From CAYMCO01 sp964388955 (GTDB taxonomy: Bacteria > Chloroflexota > Anaerolineae > Anaerolineales > E44-bin32), in contig CAYMCO010000004.1 of NCBI GenBank assembly GCA_964388955.1, forward strand, positions 135,861-199,860: a DNA stretch of 64,000 nucleotides, given 5' to 3'. Shown in pieces: positions 26,688 to 35,370 of the stretch. Made by a program: the position numbers and the translations under genes. The notes beneath the pieces are model-generated. The model worked only from the letters and a program-made list of their open reading frames with translations. It had not been told where the DNA came from and searched no databases. Every line of letters begins with the position of its first letter. Positions within the stretch are counted from its first letter, which is position 1.

Positions 26688-28238
26688 ATGACATCCAAAA
26701 AGAGGTTGGAAGCGGTGCTACAGAGGATCACCCGCATACTCGAGCAGGGCAACCCGCAGAGGAGCCTGCAGACAAAGGTGACACTCTTGATTCTGGGCCC
26801 CTCCCTGCTGATCCTGGCGGTCGCGGGCGCGGTGGGATACGCGCAATCACGCCACCGAGTGCTGAGGAACATGTCCTTGCTGACATCTCAGACCGCCCAG
26901 GTAATCCAAGTGGCCCTGCGTCGAGATATGCTCGCCTCCGATTTTGAGAGCATGCAGGAGACGTTGGATATCATCGCCCGGGACAAGCATATCGATAACC
27001 TATATCTGCTGGACACGGATGGCCGGGTGGTGTTCGCGCCCCACAAGGCGAGCGTCGGCGAAGTTTTCAGCAACAAGGAACCTGCTTGCCAGCCCTGCCA
27101 TTCACTTTCCCCGGCGGAGCGACCGCTGGGAGTGGCTGTGACAAATAGCGCGGGCCAGCCGGTGTTCCGCAGCATGCAGCCTATCGAGGTCCAGCCCGAA
27201 TGCAGCCGCTGCCATGATCCCGATCAGCGCATCATCGGTCTGCTGTTGACAGATGTGGCCATATCACCTTTCGAATCTGCTATCGCCCAAGAGACCCGTA
27301 ATTCGCTCCTCTGGTGGGTTGGCACCATCATTCTGATCGTGATATTGGTCAATCTGGCGATCTCGCGCTTTGTGCTGCGCAGGATCAGCCATCTATCGGC
27401 CGCGATCGATCGTTTCGGACAGAATATGGAGCCCCCTTCGCTCCCCGATTCCCCCATGGATGAGATCGGGAAGCTGAGCGGAGCTTTCGAATCCATGACG
27501 GCCCGCATCATCCAGCGAGAGGGTGAGAACAAGGATCTGACCGCGGCATTGGGGAGGCGGATGGAAGAGCGGGACAGGCTGCTGAAGCGCCTGATTGAGG
27601 CACAGGAACAGGAACGCAAGCGTCTGGCGCGAGAGCTGCATGACGACCTCGGTCAAGGGCTGAGCACCGTGGCGCTGAACGTTGAGCTTGTGCAGAGCTC
27701 GATGCAGACCGATTCCGAATCCGCCCATCGCCACCTCGCGAGAATCCATGAGCTGGTCGCCGACGCCACCGAGCGGATGTACGATTTGATTCTCGGGCTT
27801 CGGCCCTCCTCCCTGGACGACTTGGGGCTGGTGGCGGCCCTGCGGGCGCTCGTCGGCCGCACCCTGGAAGCGGCTGGAATAGAGTGCGATTTCAACGTCC
27901 CGCAAGGCGACCGGCGATTGCCTCAAGAGGTCGAGATCACCCTGTTCCGCATCATTCAAGAGGCGCTCACCAACGTCGTCAAGCACGCGCACGCTGGCCA
28001 TGTCGAACTCAAGCTCTGCCGGCAGGACGGCCTGTTGATCACAGAGATCAACGACAACGGCGTCGGCTTCAATCCCCTGGATCTCGACCGGCCCGGAGCG
28101 GCCGAGCGCGGTCTGGGGCTGCTGGGGATGCGCGAACGAGTGGAGCAATGCCAGGGGACGATCTCCATTTGCAGCCAGCCCGGGCAAGGCACCCATATCA
28201 TCGTGGAGCTACCGCTGAGGGAGACATGGCATGCGTGA
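26688..28238 (+). CDS. NarL-family sensor histidine kinase with two c-type haem motifs
   Basis: 516 residues. Helix 1 lies at about 30-52 and helix 2 at about 208-228, enclosing a periplasmic domain of about 155 residues that carries two CXXCH motifs: CQPCH (134-138) and CSRCH (172-176). A HAMP segment (about 229-281) is followed by a HisKA_3 domain with phospho-acceptor His318 in ELHDDLGQ, and a HATPase domain with the EALTNVVKHAH N-box and GLGLLGM G-box. The two motifs predict covalent haem, so the kinase may sense redox state, oxygen, NO or CO. It overlaps the response regulator gene that follows and lies just upstream of the alternative complex III operon. Confidence 0.92.
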   Translation: MTSKKRLEAVLQRITRILEQGNPQRSLQTKVTLLILGPSLLILAVAGAVGYAQSRHRVLRNMSLLTSQTAQVIQVALRRDMLASDFESMQETLDIIARDKHIDNLYLLDTDGRVVFAPHKASVGEVFSNKEPACQPCHSLSPAERPLGVAVTNSAGQPVFRSMQPIEVQPECSRCHDPDQRIIGLLLTDVAISPFESAIAQETRNSLLWWVGTIILIVILVNLAISRFVLRRISHLSAAIDRFGQNMEPPSLPDSPMDEIGKLSGAFESMTARIIQREGENKDLTAALGRRMEERDRLLKRLIEAQEQERKRLARELHDDLGQGLSTVALNVELVQSSMQTDSESAHRHLARIHELVADATERMYDLILGLRPSSLDDLGLVAALRALVGRTLEAAGIECDFNVPQGDRRLPQEVEITLFRIIQEALTNVVKHAHAGHVELKLCRQDGLLITEINDNGVGFNPLDLDRPGAAERGLGLLGMRERVEQCQGTISICSQPGQGTHIIVELPLRETWHA

Positions 28239-28872
28239 GCGTATTCGGGTCCTGATCGCCGACGACCATACGATCTTCCGCTCTGGATTGAACATGCTGC
28301 TGTCGAGCCAACCGGATATCGAAGTTGTCGGCGAGGCGACGGACGGCGACGAGTCCATCGCCGCCGCGGCCCGCCTGCGGCCCGACGTGATCCTGATGGA
28401 CATCGGCATGCCCAACCTGAATGGAATAGAGGCCACGCGGCAGATCCGCGAGCGCGTGCCCGAAGCCGAGGTGTTGGTGCTCACCATGCATCGCTCCGAC
28501 GAGTACTTCTTCCAGATGCTGGAAGCCGGTGCTTCGGGGTACATCCTCAAGGGCGCGGAGACCCAAGAATTGATCAGCGCCGTGCGCACCGTAGCGAAAG
28601 GGGAGGTCTTCCTATATCCGTCACTGGCCGGGAAGCTGGTGAAAGAGTATCTGAAACGAACCAACATCGAGGGAGAGGACTCCCCCTTGTCTGAACGCGA
28701 AAGGCAGATCCTCAGGCTCATCGCCGAAGGGTTCACCGGCAAAGAGATCGCGGACCGCCTGGTGATCAGCCCAAGCACGGTTCACTCCCACCGCACGAAC
28801 ATCATGCACAAATTGGAGCTGAAGAGCCGCCATGAGTTGGTGCGCTATGCCCGCCAGCGAGGGCTGCTCTAA
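28231..28872 (+). CDS. NarL/FixJ-type response regulator
   Basis: 213 residues: receiver domain with the acidic pair in IADDH and phospho-acceptor Asp57 (VILMDIGMP), then a LuxR/GerE helix-turn-helix (about 148-210; LSERERQILRLIAEGFTGKEIADRL, then VHSHRTNIMHKL). It is the cognate partner of the haem-bearing kinase, whose gene it overlaps by 8 bases. A strong terminator follows at 28935, so the pair is probably transcribed separately from, and may regulate, the act genes downstream. Confidence 0.95.
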   Translation: MRERIRVLIADDHTIFRSGLNMLLSSQPDIEVVGEATDGDESIAAAARLRPDVILMDIGMPNLNGIEATRQIRERVPEAEVLVLTMHRSDEYFFQMLEAGASGYILKGAETQELISAVRTVAKGEVFLYPSLAGKLVKEYLKRTNIEGEDSPLSERERQILRLIAEGFTGKEIADRLVISPSTVHSHRTNIMHKLELKSRHELVRYARQRGLL

Positions 28873-28934
28873 TCTCCCTCTTCTAATCCAGCTCAACCAA
28901 CCCGCATATTGACCGCGCGCCAAGATGCCTGGCG

Positions 28935-28961
28935 GAAAACGCCAACGGCTTTGGCGTTTTC
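28935..28961. terminator. Intrinsic, possibly bidirectional terminator
   Basis: A perfect 11-bp stem, GAAAACGCCAA with TTGGCGTTTTC, around a CGGCT loop. The A-run on the left arm and T-run on the right give the shape of an intrinsic terminator in both directions. It separates the two-component genes from the act operon. Confidence 0.7.
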
Positions 28962-29036
28962 GGAGGCCCACTTGGCACACACTCCGATTACATCCTCCGG
29001 CCACTTCCAATATTCTGGTATGGAGGAAGGCTCACT

Positions 29037-29420
29037 ATGGTTGGCCGGAAGGTGTTGGTCCTTTGGACCAATCCGCTCTTTCATGAGACCATCCGTGTCC
29101 TGCTGCAGCAGGCGGACGTGGAGGTCGTCGGCGCCCTGCGCCGGCTTTCCCATTGGCAAGAACAGGTCCAGGCCCACCATCCGGATACGGTGATTATCGA
29201 GACTGGCGAGGACGAGAGCGCCAGCAACGGAGAGACCCTCTCCATCCTGCGCTCCGGACCAGCGGTCATCCGGCTCAGCCTTTCGGACAACGAGCTCAGC
29301 CTCTACAAACGGCAGCACAGGAGCATCAGCAGCACAGATGAGTTGATCGAGCTTATTCTGCCGGACGCCGATCAGTCGCCGCCCGAGGAGAGCGAGGCAG
29401 ATGCCCAAGGAACTACCTGA
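29037..29420 (+). CDS. Receiver-like protein lacking the phospho-acceptor Asp (pseudo-receiver)
   Basis: 127 residues with the fold pattern of a receiver domain: an initial beta strand KVLVLWTNPLFHETIRVLLQ aligns with the start of NarL-type receivers, and HPDTVIIETG occupies the phosphorylation loop. The acidic pair is replaced by Trp-Thr and the acceptor Asp by Thr/Glu (E55), so it should not be phosphorylated normally. An acidic tail follows. TATGGAGGAAGG upstream is a good ribosome binding site. Its last 20 bases overlap actA, linking it to the alternative complex III operon. The function is unknown; a phosphorylation-independent regulatory or assembly role is one possibility. Confidence 0.6.
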   Translation: MVGRKVLVLWTNPLFHETIRVLLQQADVEVVGALRRLSHWQEQVQAHHPDTVIIETGEDESASNGETLSILRSGPAVIRLSLSDNELSLYKRQHRSISSTDELIELILPDADQSPPEESEADAQGTT

Positions 29421-29943
29421 GCGCACCGGGCCGCGCATGCGTTGGTTTCCGCTAGCCATCGGCGTCCTGCTTGCGGTGTTGTTGGCAGTATTGATCAGCC
29501 AGCGCGCCACCCTTTCCTCGCCCGAGCAGCCGATTGATTTCAGTCACCTGCGTCACAGCCAATCCGGTGTGGAATGCTTGTTCTGCCATCCGAACGCCCT
29601 GCGCTCTGACATCGCTGGACTCCCCTCTGTGCAGAAGTGCGCCGGATGCCATCAGGTGATTGCCACGGATCAGCCGGAAATCAATCGGGTACTCGGATAC
29701 TGGGAGAATGGGCAGGCCATCCCATGGCGGCCAGTCGTCAATTTGGATGATTACGTATTCTTCAGCCACCACGCGCACACCCGGGCCGGGGTCAGCTGCG
29801 AGACGTGTCATGGGGATGTCGCTCAAATGGACACCGCCCGCGAGGTCCTTCACATGGACATGGGCTGGTGTCTCGATTGCCATCTGGAGCAATCGCCCGA
29901 GCGGGTCGGCAAACTCGTCGATTGTCTAACCTGTCACGAATGA
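29401..29943 (+). CDS. actA: Alternative complex III pentahaem cytochrome c subunit
   Basis: 180 residues with an N-terminal membrane anchor (about 15-33) and five CXXCH motifs at 59-63, 80-84, 133-137, 157-161 and 175-179. The pentahaem count, size and position just before the molybdopterin-like and NrfD-like genes match ActA of the quinol-oxidising alternative complex III (also the multihaem subunit of Qrc-type complexes). Bis-His ligation is plausible from additional His residues in FSHL, SHHAH and HMDMG. It transfers electrons from the iron-sulfur subunit to soluble carriers outside the membrane. It is the first structural gene of the operon. Confidence 0.93.
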   Translation: MPKELPERTGPRMRWFPLAIGVLLAVLLAVLISQRATLSSPEQPIDFSHLRHSQSGVECLFCHPNALRSDIAGLPSVQKCAGCHQVIATDQPEINRVLGYWENGQAIPWRPVVNLDDYVFFSHHAHTRAGVSCETCHGDVAQMDTAREVLHMDMGWCLDCHLEQSPERVGKLVDCLTCHE

Positions 29944-29954
29944 GGCATGGGCAT

Positions 29955-32171
29955 ATGGGTAGAAAGATCGATCGCCGCACCTTCTTGAAGCTCACCGCCG
30001 GTGCCACCGCTGTCGCCACCGGGCTGAGCCCACGCACCCGCCGCGTGCTGCTGGAACCCTATGTGCGCCCGCCCGAGGAGGCCCTGCCCGGACAGGCAAC
30101 TTGGTATGCGAGCACCTGCCGGCAGTGCCCCGCCGGATGCGGCATCCTGGTGCGGGTCATCAACGGGCGGCCGCGTAAGATCGAAGGCAACCCGGACCAC
30201 CCCCTCAACCGAGGAAAGCTCTGCGCCCGTGGCCAGGCCGGTCTGCAGGCTCTATATGATCCAGACCGGCTGCGCAACGCAGTCCGGCAGGCGGCAGCAC
30301 CGGGCTATCACTACTTCGAGCCAATCGCCTGGGGTCAGGCGCTCGATCAGATCGCTTCCCGCCTCAGCGGCGCGGGAAGCGGGACACGGGTCGCGTTCCT
30401 GGCGAACTGGTTGCCGGATCACCTATACGATCTCGCCAGCCGATTCTTGGGGGCGTTCGATGTAGGCCCCCCTGTGGTTTATGACCTCCACACCGCCCTC
30501 GAGGGGCGCTCCGTGCTCGCCGAAGCGGCTGAGCATTGGTTCGACACGCGCGACTTGCCCATCTACGACATCTCGCGGGCCGAGGTGATCTTCTCCTTCG
30601 GTGCGAACTTCCTTGAGACGTGGATGTCCCCCGTCTCCCAAGCGGTCGATTTTGGCGGTATGCGCCAGGGTCAGGTGAGCGGACGGGGTCATTTCGTCCA
30701 ATTCGAACCCCGCCTGTCTTCCACAGGCGCAACCGCGGATGAGTGGGTGCCCATCCGGCCGGGGACGGAGGGATTTGTGGCCCTGGGGATCGGCCGTGTG
30801 ATCGTGGAGGAAAACCTGGGGCAGGTGGGGTTGCAGCGGGCGAACGCCGGTCTATATCGGGACGTGAGCGTGGCGCAAGCCGCTGAGGCGAGCGGAATGC
30901 CGGCCGATGAGCTCCGGCGCCTGGCGCGGATCCTCGCCAGCGTCGAGAGACCGCTCGCGATCCCCGGGGGTTCCCTCTCCGGGGTATCCAACGGCGTCGC
31001 GGCAGCCGAAGCCATCATGGCGCTGAATGTGATCCTGCAGCGCCTGGGCCGCGAGGGCGGCGTCTTCCTGCCTCAGCCCTTGCCCACCCAGACTTTCTCG
31101 AACCGGACCACACCCAGTTCATACCATCAGATGGCAGAGTTGATTGACAGCATGCGGCGAGGGCTGGTGGATGTGCTCTTCATCCACGGCGCCAACCCCG
31201 TCTATGAACTTCCTCCCTGGATGGATTTCCTGCGGTCAATGCAGAAAGTGCCGCTGGTCGTGTCATTCAGTTCCATAGTGGATGAGACGGCGGCATATGC
31301 CGATCTGGTGCTGCCGGACCATTCCTATCTGGAAGCATGGGGATACGAGGTGAACCGGATCGGGGTCGATCGCCCTATCGTGAGCAGTCAGCAGCCAGTG
31401 ACGCGGCCGCTGTACGACACCCGCTCGACGGCAGATGTGCTGCTGGCCCTTGCGGCGCGCCTGGGCGGTAGGGCCGCGGAGGCCCTGCCCTGGACGAACG
31501 AGGTCGACTACTTGAGGGAACAGGCCAGCGCGTTGCTGGGCTCCAGCATCGGCGCATTCGATGCCCAGACCCCGGGCGGATTTTGGAGCACCTGGCGCCA
31601 ACTCGGCGGATGGTGGGCCCGGAACCCCATCCGGCGCGAGCCTGTCACCACCCGCTCGTTGTCCGCCCCCCTGCAGGTGCCTGAGCCGATGCTTGTGGGG
31701 GATGAAACCCGCTTTCCGCTGCTCCTCGTCCCTTTCGAATCCATCACTCTGACCGATGGCCGAGGCGCCAATCAGCCCTGGCTGCAAGAGACCCCAGATC
31801 CGATGACGACCGCGCGTTGGGGAACATGGATCGAGCTGAACCCCGAGACGGCGGCCCGGCTGGGCGTCGAGAACAACGATCTGGTGCGCGTTGTCTCGAC
31901 ATACGATGAGATTGAGATTCCCGTGGTGGCCTATCCCGCCATCCGCCCAGACGTGGTTGCCATCCCCACCGGGCAAGGTCACAAAGATGGGGGGCGGTTT
32001 GCGGCCAACCGCGGGGCCAACGTGATGGCAGTGATGGCAACTCCCAAGAATCCCTTCGCCGATCACATGCCGTGGGCATCCACCCGAGTGCGGGTCGAGC
32101 CCACCGGCAAGAGACAGCAACTCGCCCGATTGGAGAGCTTGGATGCCGAAGGTCGCGAAACACTCCGCTGA
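29955..32171 (+). CDS. actB: Alternative complex III ActB, molybdopterin-oxidoreductase-like half
   Basis: 738 residues. A twin-arginine signal (DRRTFLKLTAGA, Arg7-Arg8) points to Tat export. A [4Fe-4S] binding pattern Cys55-x2-Cys58-x3-Cys62-x27-Cys90 is kept, followed by domains of the DMSO reductase/formate dehydrogenase fold. In characterised alternative complex III enzymes this domain has lost the molybdenum cofactor and acts structurally; whether that holds here cannot be read off. In Chloroflexus the two halves of ActB are one polypeptide; here the iron-sulfur half is a separate overlapping gene. The ATG at 29955 follows GAATGAGGCATGG and yields the Tat signal directly. Confidence 0.9.
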   Translation: MGRKIDRRTFLKLTAGATAVATGLSPRTRRVLLEPYVRPPEEALPGQATWYASTCRQCPAGCGILVRVINGRPRKIEGNPDHPLNRGKLCARGQAGLQALYDPDRLRNAVRQAAAPGYHYFEPIAWGQALDQIASRLSGAGSGTRVAFLANWLPDHLYDLASRFLGAFDVGPPVVYDLHTALEGRSVLAEAAEHWFDTRDLPIYDISRAEVIFSFGANFLETWMSPVSQAVDFGGMRQGQVSGRGHFVQFEPRLSSTGATADEWVPIRPGTEGFVALGIGRVIVEENLGQVGLQRANAGLYRDVSVAQAAEASGMPADELRRLARILASVERPLAIPGGSLSGVSNGVAAAEAIMALNVILQRLGREGGVFLPQPLPTQTFSNRTTPSSYHQMAELIDSMRRGLVDVLFIHGANPVYELPPWMDFLRSMQKVPLVVSFSSIVDETAAYADLVLPDHSYLEAWGYEVNRIGVDRPIVSSQQPVTRPLYDTRSTADVLLALAARLGGRAAEALPWTNEVDYLREQASALLGSSIGAFDAQTPGGFWSTWRQLGGWWARNPIRREPVTTRSLSAPLQVPEPMLVGDETRFPLLLVPFESITLTDGRGANQPWLQETPDPMTTARWGTWIELNPETAARLGVENNDLVRVVSTYDEIEIPVVAYPAIRPDVVAIPTGQGHKDGGRFAANRGANVMAVMATPKNPFADHMPWASTRVRVEPTGKRQQLARLESLDAEGRETLR

Positions 32172-32880
32172 TCATGTCGCCAACCCGGAGCACCGCTGGG
32201 GGATGGTCATTGATCTGGACCGATGCACCGGATGCCAGGCGTGCGTGGTCGCCTGCCACGCGGAGAATAACGTCCCCGTTGTCGGTGAGCGCGAGGCCGT
32301 CCGCAGGCGCACCATGCATTGGATCCGCATCGAACGCTATTGGGAGGGGGAGTTCCCCAACGTGCGGGCGCGTTTCATGCCTGTTCTCTGCCAACAATGC
32401 GGGGAGGCCCCATGTGAGCCCGTGTGCCCGGTATTTGCCACCTATCACACCCCGGAGGGGCTGAACGCACAGGTCTACAACCGCTGTATCGGCACACGCT
32501 TCTGTGGCAGCGCCTGCCCATATAAGGTGCGCATGTTCAATTGGTTCCGGCCGGATTTTCCGGAGCCGCTGGAACAACAGCTCAACCCGGATGTTTCTGT
32601 TCGGGGGCGAGGCATCATCGAGAAATGCTCCTTCTGCATCCAGCGCATCCGGAGAGCCGAGCTGCGGGCTGATCTGGAAGGCACAGCCCCGGACGATGGG
32701 GCGATCCAGCCTGCCTGCGTGCAGACTTGCCCCTCCTCCGCCCTGCTGTTCGGCGATTTGGGGGATCCGGATAGCCGCGTAAGCCGCCTGGCGCGGGGCA
32801 ACCGCGCCTTCCGGCTGCTGGAAGGCCTGGGCACAGATCCGGCTGTGATCTATCTCAAGGGAGGCGAAGCCAATGCCTGA
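32143..32880 (+). CDS. Alternative complex III ActB, iron-sulfur half (four-cluster ferredoxin-like)
   Basis: 245 residues with four Cys groups: 28/31/34/38, 83/86/91/95, 115/121/125 and 162/165/192/196, the pattern of the iron-sulfur subunits of the complex iron-sulfur molybdoenzyme family. The CIGTRFCGSACPYKVRMFNW block is typical of ActB/QrcC/NrfC-type proteins. It relays electrons between the NrfD-like quinol-oxidising subunit and the haem subunits. The gene overlaps the molybdopterin-like gene by 29 bases and actC by 8, consistent with coupled translation. It lacks its own signal peptide and probably travels with its Tat-exported partner. Confidence 0.92.
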   Translation: MPKVAKHSADHVANPEHRWGMVIDLDRCTGCQACVVACHAENNVPVVGEREAVRRRTMHWIRIERYWEGEFPNVRARFMPVLCQQCGEAPCEPVCPVFATYHTPEGLNAQVYNRCIGTRFCGSACPYKVRMFNWFRPDFPEPLEQQLNPDVSVRGRGIIEKCSFCIQRIRRAELRADLEGTAPDDGAIQPACVQTCPSSALLFGDLGDPDSRVSRLARGNRAFRLLEGLGTDPAVIYLKGGEANA

Positions 32881-34315
32881 CGCGGCCCCGACACCACCGC
32901 AAGAAGGTCCGACTCAGAGCGAGGGGGCTGAACTCAGCGACGAAATCCATGGCCGGTTGCTCCTCGAGAAGCGGACCGACCGGGAGATCAATGAGGCGGT
33001 GCTGCGACCTATGCTCCACTCCGGATGGGGATTTTGGTCCCTGGCCGCGGTGCTCGTGGCCATCATCCTGTGGGGTCTGTACGCTTGGTTTTATCAGGTT
33101 CGCTGGGGTATGGGGGTAGCGGGCATCAACCAGCCCGTCTATTGGGGCCTGTACATCACGACCTTTGTGTTCTGGGTCGGGATCAGCCACGCCGGCACCA
33201 TGATCTCGGCGGTGCTCCGGCTGCTGCGGGTGGATTGGCGCCGTCCCATCACCCGCGGTGCCGAGGCGATGACCGCCTTCGCCTTGATGATGGCCGCCTT
33301 GTATCCGCTGATTCACCTGGGCCGAGTGTGGAAATTCTATTGGATGATCCCGTATCCGAACAATCGGGCCATGTGGCCCAACTTCCAGTCTCCGCTTATG
33401 TGGGATATGGTCGCCATCTTCACCTACTTGATCGGCTCTTCCCTGTATCTGTACCTGGCATTGATCCCCGATCTGGCTGTCGCCAGAGACTACACGCAAG
33501 GGTGGCGCTACAGGCTCTACCGGATATTCTCTCTGGGGTGGCGGGGAACGGAGAGCGAGTGGCATAAGATGCATCGCGCGCTCTCGATATTCAGTGTGAT
33601 CATCATCCCCGTCTTCCTCTCCGTGCACTCGATTGTCTCCTGGGACTTTGCGGTCACCATCCAACCCCGCTGGCACAGCACGATCTTCGCACCCTATTTC
33701 GTGATCGGCGCAGTCTATTCGGGGCTCTCCGCGCTGGCCACCATCCTCATCATTGTGCGCAAGACCATGCATTTGGAGGACTTTCTGCGGCGCGAGCACT
33801 TCGACGGCTTGGGGAAACTGGTCATGGTGGCCGGCCTGGCTTGGATCTACTTCTGGTTCGCCGGCTTCATCGTCGAATGGTACGGCAAGGAGCCCGTCAT
33901 CCAAGCGTTGATTCACGAGGAAATCAGCGGGCCATTGGCGCCCTTCTTCTGGCTTCAGATAGCCGCAAATGTGATCCCTCCCGCCCTGCTCGTCTCCAGG
34001 CGGCTGCGCACCAATCCGACCACCTTGCTGCTGATCACGTTGTTGGTCAATGTGGGGATGTTCACCGAACGGGCCCTGATCGTGATCGGTAATCTGCAGC
34101 GCAATTATCTGCCTTTCGATTGGGGCACCTACCATCCAAGCTGGGTGGAGGTCAGCATCGTGGCAATGACCTTCGCTGGGTTCGCGCTGCTCTACACACT
34201 GTTCTCCCGGATCGTCCCCTACGTGCCGATCTGGGAAATCCGGGAGGGTCGCCTGCGCTACACGCTTCGCCGCATTGGCCGCCTGCTGGTTCCCACCGCG
34301 GCGGAGATAGAATAG
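32873..34315 (+). CDS. actC: Alternative complex III NrfD/PsrC-like membrane subunit
   Basis: 480 residues, about ten helices after a polar N-terminus of about 45 residues. Family marks include PVYWGLYITTFVFWVGISHAGTMISAVLRL and the RALSIFSVIIIPVFLSVHSIVSWDF region. It contains the quinol-binding site and may translocate protons. In Chloroflexus and Rhodothermus clusters a second NrfD-like subunit, ActF, follows; none is seen here. The gene is followed directly by actD. Confidence 0.93.
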   Translation: MPDAAPTPPQEGPTQSEGAELSDEIHGRLLLEKRTDREINEAVLRPMLHSGWGFWSLAAVLVAIILWGLYAWFYQVRWGMGVAGINQPVYWGLYITTFVFWVGISHAGTMISAVLRLLRVDWRRPITRGAEAMTAFALMMAALYPLIHLGRVWKFYWMIPYPNNRAMWPNFQSPLMWDMVAIFTYLIGSSLYLYLALIPDLAVARDYTQGWRYRLYRIFSLGWRGTESEWHKMHRALSIFSVIIIPVFLSVHSIVSWDFAVTIQPRWHSTIFAPYFVIGAVYSGLSALATILIIVRKTMHLEDFLRREHFDGLGKLVMVAGLAWIYFWFAGFIVEWYGKEPVIQALIHEEISGPLAPFFWLQIAANVIPPALLVSRRLRTNPTTLLLITLLVNVGMFTERALIVIGNLQRNYLPFDWGTYHPSWVEVSIVAMTFAGFALLYTLFSRIVPYVPIWEIREGRLRYTLRRIGRLLVPTAAEIE

Positions 34316-34324
34316 GAGTCCGCT

Positions 34325-34849
34325 ATGGCCGAAGGGGTCCAACTGCTCGCCCTGTTCGAGGAATCCACCGCCACCGCCCAGGCCATCGACGCCCTCCACG
34401 ACGCGGGCATCCCCGATGAAAAGGTCGTGGTGATGACCGGCGTCCCCTATCCCGAGAGGGCGCTCGGCCGACGTGTAGAGTGGCTGCGGCTTCCCTATAT
34501 CGTCGTGGCAGGGGCCTTCGTCGGCCTGCTGTTCGGCCTGTTTCTGGCGGTCATCACCCCACATCTCTACCGGCTGGACATCGGCGGGCATCCGCCTGTG
34601 GGATTCCCTCCAGCCGGGGTGATCATCTTCGTGTTCGCCATGATGGCCACCATCATCTCTACATTTCTGGGCGTGATCTGGGAGATGGGATTTCCGGAAT
34701 TCGGGCCAAAGCACTATCACAAGATGGTCAGCGATGGATACCTCGCTGTGCTCGTAGACACCACAGAAGAACTCCAAGAGACGGTGCGCCGCATTCTGCA
34801 CGAGGGTGGGGCGCGCGAGGTCGAGCGTCCGGAGAAACAGCTACTATGA
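34325..34849 (+). CDS. actD: Alternative complex III subunit ActD (DUF3341)
   Basis: 174 residues with a soluble alpha/beta N-terminal part (LLALFEESTATAQAIDALHDAGIPD) followed by two membrane helices (about 57-79 and 98-121) and a short C-terminal domain. This is the layout of the DUF3341 subunit that caps the NrfD-like protein in alternative complex III. It has no cofactors. Its stop overlaps the start of actE (ATGA). Confidence 0.92.
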   Translation: MAEGVQLLALFEESTATAQAIDALHDAGIPDEKVVVMTGVPYPERALGRRVEWLRLPYIVVAGAFVGLLFGLFLAVITPHLYRLDIGGHPPVGFPPAGVIIFVFAMMATIISTFLGVIWEMGFPEFGPKHYHKMVSDGYLAVLVDTTEELQETVRRILHEGGAREVERPEKQLL

Positions 34850-35358
34850 GCAGAAGAACACGCAGAGGCTTGACCTTCATCGCCATCGTACTTGCGCCTT
34901 TTGTCATTGGCCTGTTGATCACCTATCAATGGATCCGCATCCCCTTCACCACGGATCTTGCCATCTCTCCGGCGATCGACTACCAGGAGGGTCCCAGGCG
35001 ACTCCCGCCGGATGGGGCGGTTCCATACCAGGGCGAGGCGCTTATCTCTGGGGAGTTTCCACAGAATCCCGTCCCCAGCAGCCCAGAGTCCCTGCAGCGA
35101 GGGGAGATCCTCTATCACCTCCATTGCGCCATCTGCCATGGGAATGCTGGCCGGGGGGACGGCCCATTGGCGGATCGTTTCAGCCGCACCCCCGAAAACC
35201 TCTCCGGCGCCCAGGCGGCGGCCGAATTCGACGGATCGGTATACCTGGCTATCCTGCAGGGCTTCGGGGAAATGCCTTCGCTCGCCGAAAACTTGACCCG
35301 GCGCGAGCGCTGGGACGTGATCAACTACATACGGACCCTGCCCGGCCAAGGGGAGTAG
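34846..35358 (+). CDS. actE: Alternative complex III monohaem cytochrome c subunit
   Basis: 170 residues: N-terminal membrane anchor (about 9-27) and one class I cytochrome c domain, haem motif CAICH (94-98), with a likely axial Met in GEMPSL. Starts inside the actD stop codon. ActE is the outermost electron carrier of alternative complex III and passes electrons to the oxidase or to soluble carriers. Confidence 0.92.
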   Translation: MSRRTRRGLTFIAIVLAPFVIGLLITYQWIRIPFTTDLAISPAIDYQEGPRRLPPDGAVPYQGEALISGEFPQNPVPSSPESLQRGEILYHLHCAICHGNAGRGDGPLADRFSRTPENLSGAQAAAEFDGSVYLAILQGFGEMPSLAENLTRRERWDVINYIRTLPGQGE

Positions 35359-35370
35359 GAGAGGTCTATC

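Noticed and set aside
32855..34801. 648-codon minus-strand frame opposite actC and actD
   Set aside because: His/Gln/Asp-rich composition with no domain resemblance; antisense shadow of genes with strong family matches.
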